Assembly (NCBI GenBank): GCA_003864495.1
Contig: ML133403.1
Coordinates: 310,001-374,000, forward strand
DNA: 64,000 nucleotides
DNA from: Nemopilema nomurai
Taxonomy: Eukaryota; Cnidaria; Scyphozoa; Rhizostomeae; Rhizostomatidae
Direction: 5' to 3'
Positions within the stretch are counted from its first letter, which is position 1, and each line of letters starts with the position of its first letter. The notes beneath the pieces were generated by a model. The model was given only the letters and a program-made list of their open reading frames with translations, was not told where the DNA came from and searched no databases. Both the position numbers and the translations under genes were made by a program. This document shows, piece after piece, positions 49,001 to 60,918 of the stretch.

Positions 49001-49820
49001 GATGGCTGTAAGTCTTCTGTCGCTAGCTACTTTCTGCTGCACGTCAGAGGCTTAGTGTTCTATCTAATTACTAGCTTTTTTGTTCGGGATTATGTGTCCT
49101 ATACTGGTTCCTATTATGTTGGTCTAAATAATTTAACGAAGTCGCCCTTCAAACTGCGTCTTCAGCACTGTCCCATATAAAGGCTAACAGCTCAGTAGAA
49201 ATGGTACTTTCAGTTCTGTTGCTTTGAGAGGTTAATCCAGGGAATTCTGCTTTCGCTTTACGTCATCAATTCATACTTGTCCAATTGGGGACGTCGATTT
49301 TGCTGACTTTTCCTCACCGACCGAATAAAGTATATTTTTCAAAAACTACATCGCTGCGTTTTGCACTCCAACCTGATCCTAATCTTTGTGCCTTTAGGGC
49401 CCTGATTTTAGCCCTTTCTAAATAATAGATGTTGTTTAAGTATTTTGAAGTTTTCCCAAAATGTTCATCTTAGTTGTTTGAAGTGGAAGGTGGAATCGAG
49501 GGAATTACTGCTGAGGTTTTCGAAGCAAACTATTAGAGCCTGGAGAAGAGGCGCATCCTCGTATTCAAACGGCTTTGAATCCCACAATCGAGGTGAAGTC
49601 ACGGCAAAGCGTTCTTTACCCTTATCCACGTGAAGTCGAACGGTCTATTTCAACCTGCTACAGTATCCCAAATGATTTTGTTCCCAGTAGAACCAATACG
49701 TCTTGCAGCAAAAAGGAATCCCCGTGTTGTGATTTTTTGGCCTCAAGAGCAAAATGCCTTTCAATTTTGTGTTCTTCTTATGGCACGTGTTTAAGTGAAT
49801 TTACAGAACGTCAACAATAA
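40013..49820 (+). CDS. Unidentified multi-exon membrane protein (partial model)
   Basis: Exons chosen by AG/GT borders and unbroken phase: 40013-40075, 41200-41279, 42996-43026, 44321-44383, 45286-45362, 45846-45905 and 46792-46905. A phase-compatible last exon is 49516-49820 (TAA). Their products include hydrophobic stretches (CYAIIMFLIKH, STLLIATLKI, TIAFFFITT), a segment YPWQELQSIGGEYRWFKN, and a long one with ALGMLLDDIPQIVFVILLS. The tail exon is hydrophilic and Ser/Cys-rich. This fits a polytopic membrane protein, but I do not recognise the family. A candidate exon at 48882-48965 fits in phase but has a weak donor. A possible start, MSLTRTGKSTSKVRW at 38475, lies inside TMEM128 intron 3 and could not be joined. 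Several exons are short, so some may be chance. Confidence 0.4.
40735..40986. repeat. 12 perfect copies of a 21-bp repeat
   Basis: GTGTGCTGGCGCGGGTAGGAT repeated exactly 12 times, 252 bp. Because 21 is divisible by three and the unit has no stop in several frames, it creates long artificial ORFs on both strands (for example a CVLARVG repeat). These are not counted as genes. Confidence 0.97.
41780..42443. repeat. 16-bp minisatellite, about 41 copies
   Basis: A 664-bp array of ATCAATSAAGCAATGG-type units, with two main variants (ATCAATGAAGCAATGG and ATCAATCAAGCAATGG) and minor ones (ATCTATCAAGCAATGG, AAGGAATGG). Open frames over it are artefacts of the repeat. Confidence 0.97.
42895..42975. 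repeat. 27-bp tandem repeat, three copies
   Basis: ATCATCATGCCCCCTTTATA followed by TCATTTT, three exact copies, immediately upstream of the small candidate exon at 42996. Confidence 0.95.
44971..45073. repeat. 15-bp tandem repeat (GGAAGTAGGCATCCT)
   Basis: About seven copies with C/T and spacing variation, one copy two bases short. Minus-strand open frames here are repeat artefacts. Confidence 0.9.
46906..49515. other. Long predicted intron or spacer
   Basis: Between the last two exons of the unidentified membrane-protein model. Apart from the weak candidate exon at 48882-48965 nothing convincing is seen. The pyrimidine-rich stretch at 46960-47220 makes a 129-codon open frame without family character. 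Confidence 0.4.
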
Positions 49821-49873
49821 TGAGTGAACAAATGTCAGTACAGACCATCAGAGGTCAAGCTGGCCCAGCTACT

Positions 49874-49943
49874 AAGGTGGCTCATCTATTAAGGTGGCTC
49901 ATCTATTAAGGTGGCTCATCTATTAAGGTGGCCCATCCGTTAA
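49874..49943. repeat. 17-bp tandem repeat (AAGGTGGCTCATCTATT)
   Basis: About four copies, the last diverging, followed by a run of 14 C at about 50009-50022. Confidence 0.9.
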
Positions 49944-52900
49944 GGTTGTCAGCCTATGCCAACAAGCTGAGTGCGGATCAATGTTGTACCATCTGTCAGC
50001 CATACTTCCCCCCCCCCCCCCCGGTTGCGCCAGCCTCCGTGTATTCCGCAATAAGTAATTGTGGTGCACTTGACGAAGTCTTTTGCGCAGAAAGTGCGCT
50101 TCCCGAAACACCTCGACACCTTCGGAGTGACATCCATCAGTTCAGGTGATTATCAGAAATATGATTATCAGTCCAGCCACATGTCGAAGAGCGAGCATTC
50201 AGTGTTCTATGCATCAGAATATTTGTAGATTTCTTTAGATTGTGGATCTTGACGATTGTCGGCAGTTGATATCACATCGCTTTGTGACCTCCGCTTCTCT
50301 ATGCCAATGCGAATCCATATTGAGATATTCTTGCTAACCGCTCAAGAGCTTGGAATAGTATATCCCATACAAAGCTTACATCTTGAGGATGGTTTTCTTT
50401 TGGACATGTTCCTTTCTTTCCTTTTATAAAAAAGATCGCCACTAGAAGGGCTGGCTAGTCTGAGCCAATGAAAGGGCCTGGCTTTGCGAGCCTCTCTCGA
50501 GACATGCTTATGACATGGGTATTTCAAGCTTAGCTAACACCAGTTTACAACGTGTAGCTTGGAGTTTTTCTTTGTTAAACAAAAACGTTTGAAATGCATT
50601 CTCACCTCGTTCTTGGCCCCTCCCACGGAGCATCGAATATAGGTCATTCGTACAGAAATATTTGTGCGGATTACGTCTACCGGCGTTTTGAAGTCCGAGG
50701 TGGGGCAAAGTCCGAGGTGGGGCGTAATCCGGTGTGGGGCAGAGGGATCTTTTCATAGTCCTAGTTCTATAAACAGCAATTCTAAGCCACGAGTGCTCTT
50801 TTCCGCAATGTTGTAACACGAAGCGAAATTTTACAAATATTACTTTGCAAATGTAAGATGAGGCTAAACGGGTTGTTGCCAGTGGTTGTTGCAAGTGCTT
50901 GTGTAATACGTCAGGCCTAAACAATGAAAGATGGATCGTCAAGGCAAGGTGATGATTGGGACTCTTCATTGAATCGAACAAATATTTTGCTTTCGAACCA
51001 AATTTCAGCTTGCATATATTGTCAAATAGGCTGTGACAGCTGGGTCATTGTTATGTCATTTTTAATTATTCTAACTGTCCTATCCTATTCTAATTGTCTA
51101 GCGCTCAATAAGTACCAAGCATAATTGCTTTCAAATGCTTGGTTGTTCCAATTTAAAAAGCTTCAGCAAGTTCTAAAATCCCCAATGTTTGTCGGCAATA
51201 AGCTCTCGTACTATGTTCCGCCCGCGATACAAAACGAATCCAAAAAAATATTTAATTATTGATGACTACAACTGTCGATTTTGCAAAAATCTGTTGACTT
51301 GGAATTTTAAGGTTTCGCAATATGCGATTTTGGAATTTTGATCGGTTTTGATTGCTAATAGTAAACATTATTGCCACTAGAAATATGCCATTAGAGACGA
51401 ATCTGATTCCGTCCGAAAAGTCACGGTTGATTCGCGCGATTCCTTTGTGTTTATTTGCTTAGGCCAGTTGAGGATGCCCGCCTAGTGATGTCATGGCTTG
51501 GCCACGGAGTATCGCCTGTTTACCCTGTGACTGTGAGCCCGTGCCAAGCAGATTTGGGGTCTGTGCGCGAGCAAAGTTGGAAATTTCGTCTTGCATGTTG
51601 TACGCTTGGGTTTTGACAGTTGGAAAATCTTCAAATGCCATTTGGCAGACATTTGCAGTTCTACCTGCGCTGCTGTTTATTTGATTCCAAAATTGAATTT
51701 GCTGGTAATATCAATGAGCTTTTGATTGCTTTCTTCTATCGCCGTAGGCAGGAACATGTACTCTTTTTGTTTGCATTAATTACTCATTAGGGCTGCCTTT
51801 TGCGCCTGCCCTATGTCAATTTCTGCCATCTTTATTTTTAACATAAAAGGTTTTCAACCAATTCTATTTTGCCTTGAAAGGGGGATAAGGCAGACAATTG
51901 AGCTTCTGATTAGCAAAATTCTTGCGATGCCAAGATGCACACGCTGCTAGCTTTCGCTATTCAATGGTAGTTTGGAGCACTCCGCATCGCTTCTACTCGG
52001 GACTACTTTGGCATGCCAAGCAGCCTTTGCGCCCTAAGCACCCCTAAGGTTGGTATTGCGATTATGGAATTTAGTAGTGTTGTAGCAAGCCGCGCGAGCA
52101 ACGAGCTTTAGCATAGCCGACTGCCAAGCCTTCGAACGGGATACTTGGCCTTACTTCTCGGCGGCACGCAATCGATACGTTGCTTCTTGCAGATGTCTGT
52201 AGCCTCCGTCACAAAATGGCAAACAGATTTGCTTTCTTTGAAAACCTCTGCTCGATTCTGCTTGCATGACTGCCTGGACTAAGCTGATCAGCAAGTGTTT
52301 GTGGACGAGGATCCCCTACTCGATAGTAGCTTGTTTTGTTTATCTGGTTTGTTCGTTGTTTCTCTTGTTGTTTCTCTTGTTGTTTCTCTTGTTGTCTAAG
52401 TGACAGTATCACGAAAGAAGAGTCAACGTGCATGCTCGGTCTTCCATATTAGTTTCCAGCCTTCGGGCAATCGCCGACGGTACTCAACTTTTCAACTCTT
52501 TTGATTTTTCGTTTACTGCGCGATAGTTCGAGGCAAATTATTACTGAGTATTATAGTGTTACACCTTGGTGTACCCTATGGATGCTTATTCACCACGCCC
52601 CTTCCAATCATTCTTCTGAGTTTTTTAATGACTTTCTAATGTTTAATTAAGAATCAAACTAGTAAACTAGGTCCAGAGGGGACTGCCCTTTCGCCCATCT
52701 ACTGCCAGTAGACGTGAACCGGTTGTTCAGTTGAGAAGAAACTGTCTTGTAACTTGAGTTATTGCCGCTAAGCGGACTGACAAATGCACTAAGGAAACAG
52801 GGAAAACACCTGTAAAAGCCCATGCAAACAGAAGGAGAACTATGGAAAAGTCTTTCTTTCTTTCTCATTTAGAATCACATTAGATAAACATGGAAGGAGA

Positions 52901-52996
52901 ATTTAGTGTCTGTTTGTTAGTTGGTGTTTGATCATATGTGGCCAAAGATCAAGAGAGATTGCGGGGGAACTTAATCGTACTTTGCTTTCGTTTCAG
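49944..52996. other. Intergenic stretch, no gene supported
   Basis: Contains a short direct repeat (TCCGAGGTGGGGCAAAG, about 50694-50740), a TGTTTCTCTTGT triple repeat near 52360-52395 and many short open frames. A 157-codon minus-strand frame (50508-50981) has no family motif and shows compositional signs of chance. Confidence 0.45.
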
Positions 52997-53055
52997 TTCG
53001 TGTCATCGTAAGAACTAGCTGTTTCCGAAGAAGAAGCGGTGAATTCTGCCGACAG
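52997..53055 (+). other. Candidate 5'UTR exon of the GPCR gene
   Basis: TTTCGTTTCAG precedes and CGACAG|GTAAGC follows, a strong acceptor and donor pair. The GPCR start ATG at 55856 is itself preceded directly by TTTTTCAG|G, which implies an upstream non-coding exon. This is the best nearby candidate. The link is inferred. Confidence 0.3.
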
Positions 53056-55400
53056 GTAAGCTCCAATTCTTGGAAACTTGGTTTGGCATTTTTGGATTAC
53101 CTAGACTCATTCAGCCATCAACGTTCGCTGACTAGTCGCAACCCCCTGTTGTGGATAAGTTGACTTTGCGAACCCCCTGGCTTTGTCTACGCTGTACTCC
53201 ACCTAATTGCATAGCACATTGGATGTGGGTTTTGAATGCAAGCCGGGTTCGACTTCAACCCACTTACTTAGTAGAGAAAATAAATCATGCCAGCAGGTTG
53301 ATTCAACCCACACAGAAATCGTTTCGCCACATCAACAAGCGAGAAATTCATTAAGTATACCGCTCATTACTTTTCATTTGACCGTCATGTTAATATTTAT
53401 TTTTTGAAATGTCGAACTGTCATATTTGACTTCATATCAGTGAAAGTTAAATTTTCGCCGCTCGATTTTTGTCTGTTGAAGCTGGATTGTGCCTTCTTCC
53501 TTTGAAGTCTTAAAATCTTTTACATCTTGTTATTCTCTGTCTTTTGCGCTAAACATGGGCTTAGATATCTGACTATAAAGGCAGAATCTTATCGTTTTGT
53601 ATCGATATCTTCCGTTCACTTTTGCATGCCATTCTTGTATGTATTAAAAACCCGTTAAATTTGGTCTTTTGTGCCTGGTTTCGATCTTTTGAGGGTGGAC
53701 GTGACATAACCGCCTCTGTCGTTCTTCTCCAAATCTGGTCAACAGCCCTAACGCGGTGAAAATGCTTGTTTTTCAAGCACCCACAGCGCCATGGAGGAGA
53801 TCTCCAAGCTGTTACCTTGATGTGATCTTTGGGCTGTACGCTGTAAATGTAGCTTTATTGATTGCTTTGGTTCACCTCTAAAGTACCTCCAATAAACAAC
53901 CTTTTTGTGCTTGAAATGTGGACCAACATGCTTTGATGTAAAGTAAAATCAGATTTTATTTAATGTCTCCAAATGCCCTTCTCAGTAGGAATTTGTTTAT
54001 ACAAATGGAAAAGGAATCAATTACCCAGAAGACTGTTTAGATGTATTTGTTATAGGGTGCTCCTAAATGTTTATGCCAGCAGTTCCACAGGGTTCTGTAC
54101 TTGGTCCGATTTTGTTTACAGTCGAATCCTGTTGCTTCGGACTTTCAGCGGAGAAAACCGCAATCCGACCTCCCATACGTCGAACTAAACTGGGTACGCT
54201 TAGCTAATTCTTCTGATTTGAAATCAAAGAGGTTTGAAAGCCAATTCGAACTAACCGCGAAGGTCCGTGATTTTGTAGCAAGTCCGAACGGAGTTCAGTT
54301 GCAACCCATGCTGACCCAGCTGGCAATAATATTTCATATCATATCGGCTGATTTCCTATTTGTGCAACTCGACACTCTGCTGACTAAGCAGATATGACCT
54401 GATTGTGGACAACTGAATTTCTTGGCGCGTTCATGAAACACGCCCAGGAAAAAGACGGTGAATGAAAGTATTTCACGTCATGGGGTATGTTCGAAGATGG
54501 TTTATATTAGATGGTTGGCCGTTCAGTTGTAACAAGTTGACCGCGAGGTTAAGTGGCCATAAAAAAGTTGGCCCATTTTGCAGTCTCACGGAGCCCTTGC
54601 TCACTGTCCGTTTCTCATCCGGCCACAGGAAGGTCCCCTAAGCCTATTGACACCTAGCTGTTATCCCCCAGAGCAAGCCCTGTTCAAAAGTTACCTGTGC
54701 AATGCGCCTATATCGATTCTTTCATCGAGACAAGATACCTAGATATTGCAAAGTGTTTCTCTGATTTTCTTATATAATGAAGTAAGAAAAAAGAAGAATG
54801 TTACGCATGTCAATTGAAGAAGAACCGCATATTCTGATGAACAAGATTTTTTTATTTGTTTTTGAGTTGAAATGATTGGAACCTCGTAGGTTGTGCGGCC
54901 GATCTAAGTCTTTTTTATTTCATGAAGCACGTGCTTAAACCTTCCTAACTCATGAATTAACAGTTTGCATTTTAAATAATTGCCTTTCTCGAGAAGGCAC
55001 ATTGAAATAAATCAATTCAAAACAGATTAACAGTGAAATACCATTTCTTGTGTTTTGTGTTTTGCAGTTGCTGCTTAGGTGAAGAAATCCTTTTCTATTA
55101 AATTGATTAAGCTGAGTGCGCAATGGATTTTGCCTTATATATTATTTAGCTGTTTACCTTCCATCGCTTGACGCATAGAAGGCGCACATGCATGGGGTCC
55201 CGCCATCCCGCAGATGATATGAAGAGCAATGTACCGCCGCCGTTTGGGTTTCTGCGCGGGCAATCAAACGGGATCCCGCGTTATTAGCTCTGAAGTTTCC
55301 TCGGTATTCCGCGTGTGTACACCCAACTCCTGTGCGTTATCTCGCGAGAACGCCCTTTAAGAAGATTCCAAGGGAAACCTTGAAGCAATAGCTTTAAATG
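53056..55400. other. Candidate intron or spacer, no gene supported
   Basis: No family motif in any frame. It contains an isolated AG followed by TTGCTGCTTAGGTGA near 55068 that could be an exon remnant, but nothing supports it. Confidence 0.4.
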
Positions 55401-55404
55401 CGAC

Positions 55405-55588
55405 ATATTATGTGCTATGAAAACGACGGAACAAGCAATTTGAACCAGTGAGATTGAAATGCACTTCTAAATATTATGTGGTATGGAAGAAAGGCGGAAC
55501 AAGCAATTTGAACCAGTGAGATTGAAATGCACTTCTAAATATTATGTGGTATGGAAGAAAGGCGGAACAAGCAAATTGAACCAGAGGG
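55405..55588. repeat. 68-bp tandem repeat upstream of the GPCR
   Basis: Copies of a 68-bp unit begin at 55428, 55496 and 55564 (GGAACAAGCAATTTGAACCA...). The middle copy is complete and nearly identical to its neighbours. The array ends about 270 bp before the first coding exon. Confidence 0.93.
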
Positions 55589-55854
55589 GTCGAAAAGGGG
55601 AACATGACGCCTACTCCCTCGGATGTTATAGTTTCGATGTCTTTGTCATTGGATACACTCGCAAATTAAAACTGACCAAAGTTACTTCTCGCTTTTCGTC
55701 AATATTAGCATTTTGCTGATTATATTTGCCATGCTTGACAAAAACTTGTTTTGTTAAAGAAATGGCCAACTGTGTATGTTGACCCACGATCGCGCACGGT
55801 GCCAGAAGCACGTGATGACACGAACTGCTCTATTTCTAAACCGTTCTTTTTCAG

Positions 55855-58211
55855 GATGACGAGTGTGTTGGACACAGTCCTCTCAGTCTACCTCGGCTTT
55901 GTCGTCATTCTCATTTTGGCAGGGAACACCCTCGTCATATGCGCCTTTGCCCTCGGTTCCCGGCGGATTAAGACCTACACAAACTACTTCATCGTTAACC
56001 TCGCCGTTTCGGACCTTCTGGTGGGCATGCTTTCACTTCCCTATTGGATATACATAACAACACGTAAGTGAATGTCTTCACTTTTCGTTTGGTCGTTTAA
56101 GAGAGATGTTAGCTTGGACAGGTAGGGCCTCGTACTGGTTGCAGCATAAACAACAGCGAGGCCTTTAACCGCTTTCGCGTGTGTAGCTATAGCGACGAAA
56201 TTTGGATCATTATTATGAACTGTTCTTCGTGCAGGTGATTCTAATACCTCTGCTTTTTTAAGTTTCAGAAAATATTTCACGCAGACTTGTCTGACCCTTA
56301 AGCCTCAATAGATAGACATTTTCGATCACAATTACACAACTTTTTATTATGGGGTGAATTGAGAGCTGTAAGTATTGTGTAGAAGCTGTGTGTACAAATA
56401 TCTAAAAACTAATTGTATCCAAACAAAAATAAACTGGGACTTATCGTTAAATGAGTTCTGTGTTTAGACTTGTTTAAACATGGCTGGTTGAAATACTAAG
56501 ACTTTGGTCTTGATAATATGCAGTCTACACTAGTCGACATGCAACATTTCTTAACCACGTGGGTGTAGCGTTCCAGGTTAAAAGGGCCGTTGCGTCGTCC
56601 TTCTTAGGATGCCAAATACATTTGAAGACTATTGACTTGTGACTATTGACTTGTGAATTTAAAAGCTCAGACCAGACACAACTGCTGAGAAGTTCAGCCT
56701 GAAGTTTCATGCATATGAATAATTGCAAACATTAACCAGTCTATAAGTGAAGTGAAGTTGTCGTTATAAACCAGATCCACAAATACATCACTGCCTTGCG
56801 TCAACCTGCCTTTGCATTGGGCTTTCGAAAGCATTGCAACCGGTGACCGTGGTCGCAACCAAAAACCAACGGGAGAGACCACGGCGCAGACAACAAAAAA
56901 GAGTGAGCATCCGTTAAAAGGAGGCTAGCCAACAAACGATCCAACTTTACATCGGAGAGCAACAGGGTTCGTCTGACGAAAAATACTTCTAAACATACGA
57001 AAACTAAGATCCCCCTGTTCTAAGCTACTAATTGAAAAGTCGAGTAGAAAGGCCAAGCGCAGGTGCAACGCGGAGATTAAAGTGTCACACGCTCGAACTG
57101 TTTTCTAGCCTATCCTCCCTAGTCTAAATTCACTCTGGTGAAATGAAATGGACTCAACTGTCGCGAAGTAGAAACGTCAATTTTGCAGGAGACTTTCCTG
57201 AATGCAAAAATTCACAGCCTCCGTGCAAAAACTCGATCTTTGCCTAACGCACATTAGAAATCTTTGCGTTTTATTTAAAGCTAACAGTCAGAATAAACTT
57301 AAATAGCTGAAACGTTGCTGTTGTTGCTTTCCATACTTGTTCGATTCATATCTGTGCAATATTATTTAGAAATACTTACACGACTATTAATTAAGATTCT
57401 TTGCTCTTCAATTACAGTGCCTATCGAGGAACAGACACGGGAAAAAACGGCATACAAAGCCTTTCAGTCGATGGATATCCTGTTTGGCACAATATCAATT
57501 TTGAACCTCGTTTCGCTGACATTCGAGAGACTCATTGCCGTCAAGCACCCCGCCTATCACTTCAACTTGACATGGAAGCCTGTTGCCTTGGTTCTCAGCC
57601 TCACTTGGGTGCTGGGCATGATATTTGCTGGCATCGGTTTCCTTGCACCAACATACATGAAGGGCTCCACCTACATCTACCTGCTATTCACTCTGGACTT
57701 CGCCCTGCCCACCTTGCTAATAACCGGATGTTACATCATGATATTCAAAATCGCCCAAGACAGTGCGTCAATGAGCAACAAGCGAGTTAAGAAGGACATG
57801 AAAATCGCCCGCATGATTCTTATCATCATAGGCCTGTTCCTAATTTGCTGGCTGCCATTTTTCGCGCTCAACATCACTTATTACAATTGCAGTTCCTGGT
57901 GCGGGAAGATTCCGGAGTCACTCACCAGGCTCTTCAAAGCGATGCACTACACCAATTCAATGATGAATTTCTGGGTCTACGCGGTGCGCAGTCAAGATTT
58001 CCGTCGATCCTTTAACGCGCTGATTCGCTGGAAGATGCCGCGTTTGCGCAGCGAAACCATGACAAGCTTCCGAATGAGGCACCGGACAATGTCAAACAAT
58101 CAGTCCAACCACTCAAACGAGGCAGACACGTGGAACGGGAACAACGACACGCTTTCTACACCCGTCCCATACCGTAGTGATCGGCGAGAGACGGAACTCT
58201 CGACCATTTGA
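55855..58211 (+). CDS. Class A (rhodopsin-type) GPCR, two coding exons
   Basis: Exon 55855-56063 (ATG at 55856) ends CAC|GTAAGT, and exon 57418-58211 runs to TGA. Joined in phase 1 they give 333 residues. Helix 1 has GNTLVICAFA and helix 2 NYFIVNLAVSDLLVGML, both standard. After the splice come helix 3 and FERL at 105-108 in place of (D/E)RY, then helices 4 and 5, helix 6 with CWLP at 213-216, and helix 7 ending NSMMNFWVYAVR, where the usual NPxxY proline is replaced. No Cys is found at the top of helix 3, so the canonical disulfide is missing. The tail is basic and Ser/Asn-rich. The ligand cannot be inferred; it resembles the many lineage-specific amine/adenosine/melatonin-like orphan receptors of cnidarians. 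The leader probably comes from a separate 5' exon. Confidence 0.9.
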
Positions 58212-58445
58212 AAGTAGCAATGTTTACAGTGTAAAATCAAATTACCTGGCTTTGGTGTAGATTGACCCGCGAACGGGAGCACACGAATAAGGCAAAGGTT
58301 TGCCAATTGACGAACTTTTCACGCTTAAATGTCTGTGCCGCAGCACTTACAAAGACTTGACCCACGTGCAGAAGGATTTTGAAGTGTTGAGCCTTACCTT
58401 GGCTTGGGCAATGCTGACGCGTACTTGTGACAAAAGTGAAAGACA

Positions 58446-58486
58446 GGTTGCGTGGTCGGGTTGCGTGGTCGGGTTGCGTGGTCGGG
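58446..58486. repeat. 13-bp tandem repeat (TTGCGTGGTCGGG)
   Basis: Three copies plus a partial, in intergenic DNA after the GPCR. Confidence 0.9.
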
Positions 58487-58906
58487 TCTCGTGCCTTGTC
58501 TGTTGGCGGTTTTGCTGTGTTTTGGCTTCCTTGCAACGGCGTTCAAAAACAGGGCGCTGAAAACTAACGACAAATCACTCGTTTGATTTGGATCAACAGT
58601 CTCTACGAGCGCGCATACATGCGCCTGCCACCGATGCCAAATACATTCATACAGTTAAAAAAGAAATAGAACTGAGAAAATTCGTATAAACCTGAATAAA
58701 TAGTCGACCATCTCATTTAAAAAATGACGGAAGCTTTCTTTGCTGCAGAGTCGTCCCAGTAGTTTCGCATTTTTTTGGCTTCGCGGCCATCTGACAAATT
58801 GAGATTTGAAGTTGCTTTCACAGCTTTCTGTATTTACGGACTCAATCGAGAAGTTGATTTCGTCCCAGGGGACACTTTCACGCTGGATCCACTTCCCCAA
58901 GGGGTA

Positions 58907-58966
58907 AACACCAACACCCAACGGATAAACACCAACACCCAACGGATAAACACCAACACCCAAGGT
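58907..58966. repeat. 21-bp tandem repeat
   Basis: Three copies of AAACACCAACACCCAACGGAT. They make a short NTNTQRI repeat frame on the plus strand and a GVGVYPL one on the minus strand, both artefacts. Confidence 0.9.
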
Positions 58967-59479
58967 TCTCTTTCGCTGAAGCTGTTGTTTGGGGGTTCAA
59001 AGTATTTTTAGATGTAATTTTGTTTGACGGATTCGATGTTTACAGCTAAACCCAAAGCTAATTTGGAAAAACAGGAGCGAAAACAGCGACCGTCCATTTA
59101 GAAAGTATCACCGAATTAGGCTTTCTGATTGAAGGGTCAACCAGCTTGGTCCACTCACGACGAGGGGATTTGCGTTTAAGAAACCAAAGCGACTTGTTGG
59201 GACCCTAAAACGATCGATATTCCAAGACACTGTACAATTAGTCAAAATTAATGTTCAGCGACGCTCGACCGTCATTTCACGGAAAAATGTTACACCCCCT
59301 AGGCTTACACCCCTTGGCCCAGCTTAACCAATCGCAACGTTTTATTCTGCTTGCATATGTTGGGCGGGGCAAAGTGCAGCGCAACTGACCGTAACGAGCC
59401 TGGTGCTGAAACAGAGTATTGTTGCGAAAGGAAAGCAATCATTTGAATTGAGAACAATTTCCAGCGGCGATGCAAGTAC

Positions 59480-59584
59480 GGACCAGCAAGAAGACGGACC
59501 AGCAAGAAGACGGACCAGCAAGAAGACGGACCAGCAATGAGACGGACCAGCAAGAAGACGGACCAGCAATAAGACGGACCAGCA
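59480..59584. repeat. 16-bp tandem repeat (GGACCAGCAAGAAGAC)
   Basis: About six copies, some with AAT in place of AAG. Minus-strand open frames of LLVRLLAG type arise from the array. Confidence 0.92.
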
Positions 59585-60492
59585 TGCCAGAAAGAGCGTG
59601 AAAAACGACGGCAATTGGAGATTGAAACACGATTCGGATACACGAACGCACGCACACGAACGTTCCCATTCACCGCGCCGAATTTGCCAGAGTGATTTTT
59701 GTAAATAGCTTTAAAACAAAACAGCTGTACTATATGGATATCAAGTAATTTCAGATTTTTTATTTCTCTCGATTAAGTTTCGACATTGAGCTGCATCATG
59801 CTAAATTTTCAACCAACAGTCACTTTATCAAACGCTTCGTCGCAATAGAGACATCTGTGACCAAACAAAGTTTTATTTTCTACTTGTCACTTCTGGAATT
59901 TTTCAACATGTGTTTGAACTAACTTAGAAAAAAGTTCTAATTTTAAATCCTAGAAATTGGTTTTCATTTTATTGCCAAGCACGTGGATAAAGCCAGAGTT
60001 GATTTTGTTAGTTTTGGTTAAGTCGCATCACCCTTTAATATCCAACAAGATAAAATCTTTATTATTTTAACAGGTTAAATTTTCGTATATAAAATTTATC
60101 TTTAATTTAATTTAGGAAACCTACAGACTGAGAAATCATCACCGAGCCCCACAATAGCATCATTTCGAGAACCATTTCAAGTCTTACTCACTTCCAGGGA
60201 GCTCTGTTGCTAAGGCGATACTTCAGACTCGTTTTGGCACTGTAGTGTGTTTCCCGTGAAGTTACCTTTATGTTTACAGACATTTGTCGTAGCATTTGTG
60301 ATGCTTCCAATCCAGTAGTAATTAAACAAATAAAAAGCCTTGTGTTTAAATTGTAACTGGCTGCCATTAGGGAACGTTGTTTCATCTTGGAATGCAGTAA
60401 GTTTCCATCACCATAAATGGAGCAGAACATTCGCTGACTAAGTCTATAACGTTGCTCTATTTGAATACAGAAATATGAAGGACTTCATTTAC

Positions 60493-60777
60493 ATCTCCCC
60501 CCGAATAAGCTTTCTTTACATCTCCCCCAAATAAGCTTTCTTTCCATCCCCCCGAATAAGCTTTCTTTCCATCTCCCCCCGAATAAGCTTTCTTTACATC
60601 TCCCCCTAATTAAGCTTTCTTTACATCTCCCCCCGAATAAGCTTTCTTTACATCTACCACTGAATAAGCTTTCTTTACATCTCCCCCCGAATAAGCTTTC
60701 TTTACATCTCCCCTGAATAAGCCTTCTTTACATCTCCCCCCCAAATAAGCTTCCTTTATATCTCCCCCCGAATAAGC
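60493..60777. repeat. 29-bp satellite-like array
   Basis: About ten copies of TCTCCCCCCGAATAAGCTTTC followed by TTTACATC, with length changes in the C run. The CCCCCGAATAAGC core resembles the interior blocks of the TACCGTAA-end MITEs in this window. Confidence 0.9.
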
Positions 60778-60912
60778 TCCAGGAAGCAACCGACCAAAGA
60801 GAGAATTGTGAGCAAGCTATGAAATTCTCTGGTTGATAAAGAAAGGACTGACTGTATAACCTGGTTGCATACGCAGTTAAGACTGAAATTTACAAAACGT
60901 TCAAGGGACAAA

Positions 60913-60918
60913 TTTATT
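60913..60918 (-). terminator. Possible polyadenylation signal for FNTA
   Basis: TTTATT on the plus strand (AATAAA on the minus strand), about 310 bases beyond the FNTA stop. Closer candidates were not seen. Confidence 0.35.

Noticed and set aside
50508..50981. 157-codon minus-strand ORF
   Set aside because: Mixed composition with no recognisable domain and no start or splice context; possibly repeat-derived, but no second copy is in the window.
58655..58963. Minus-strand ORF with GVGVYPL repeats
   Set aside because: Produced by the 21-bp tandem repeat.
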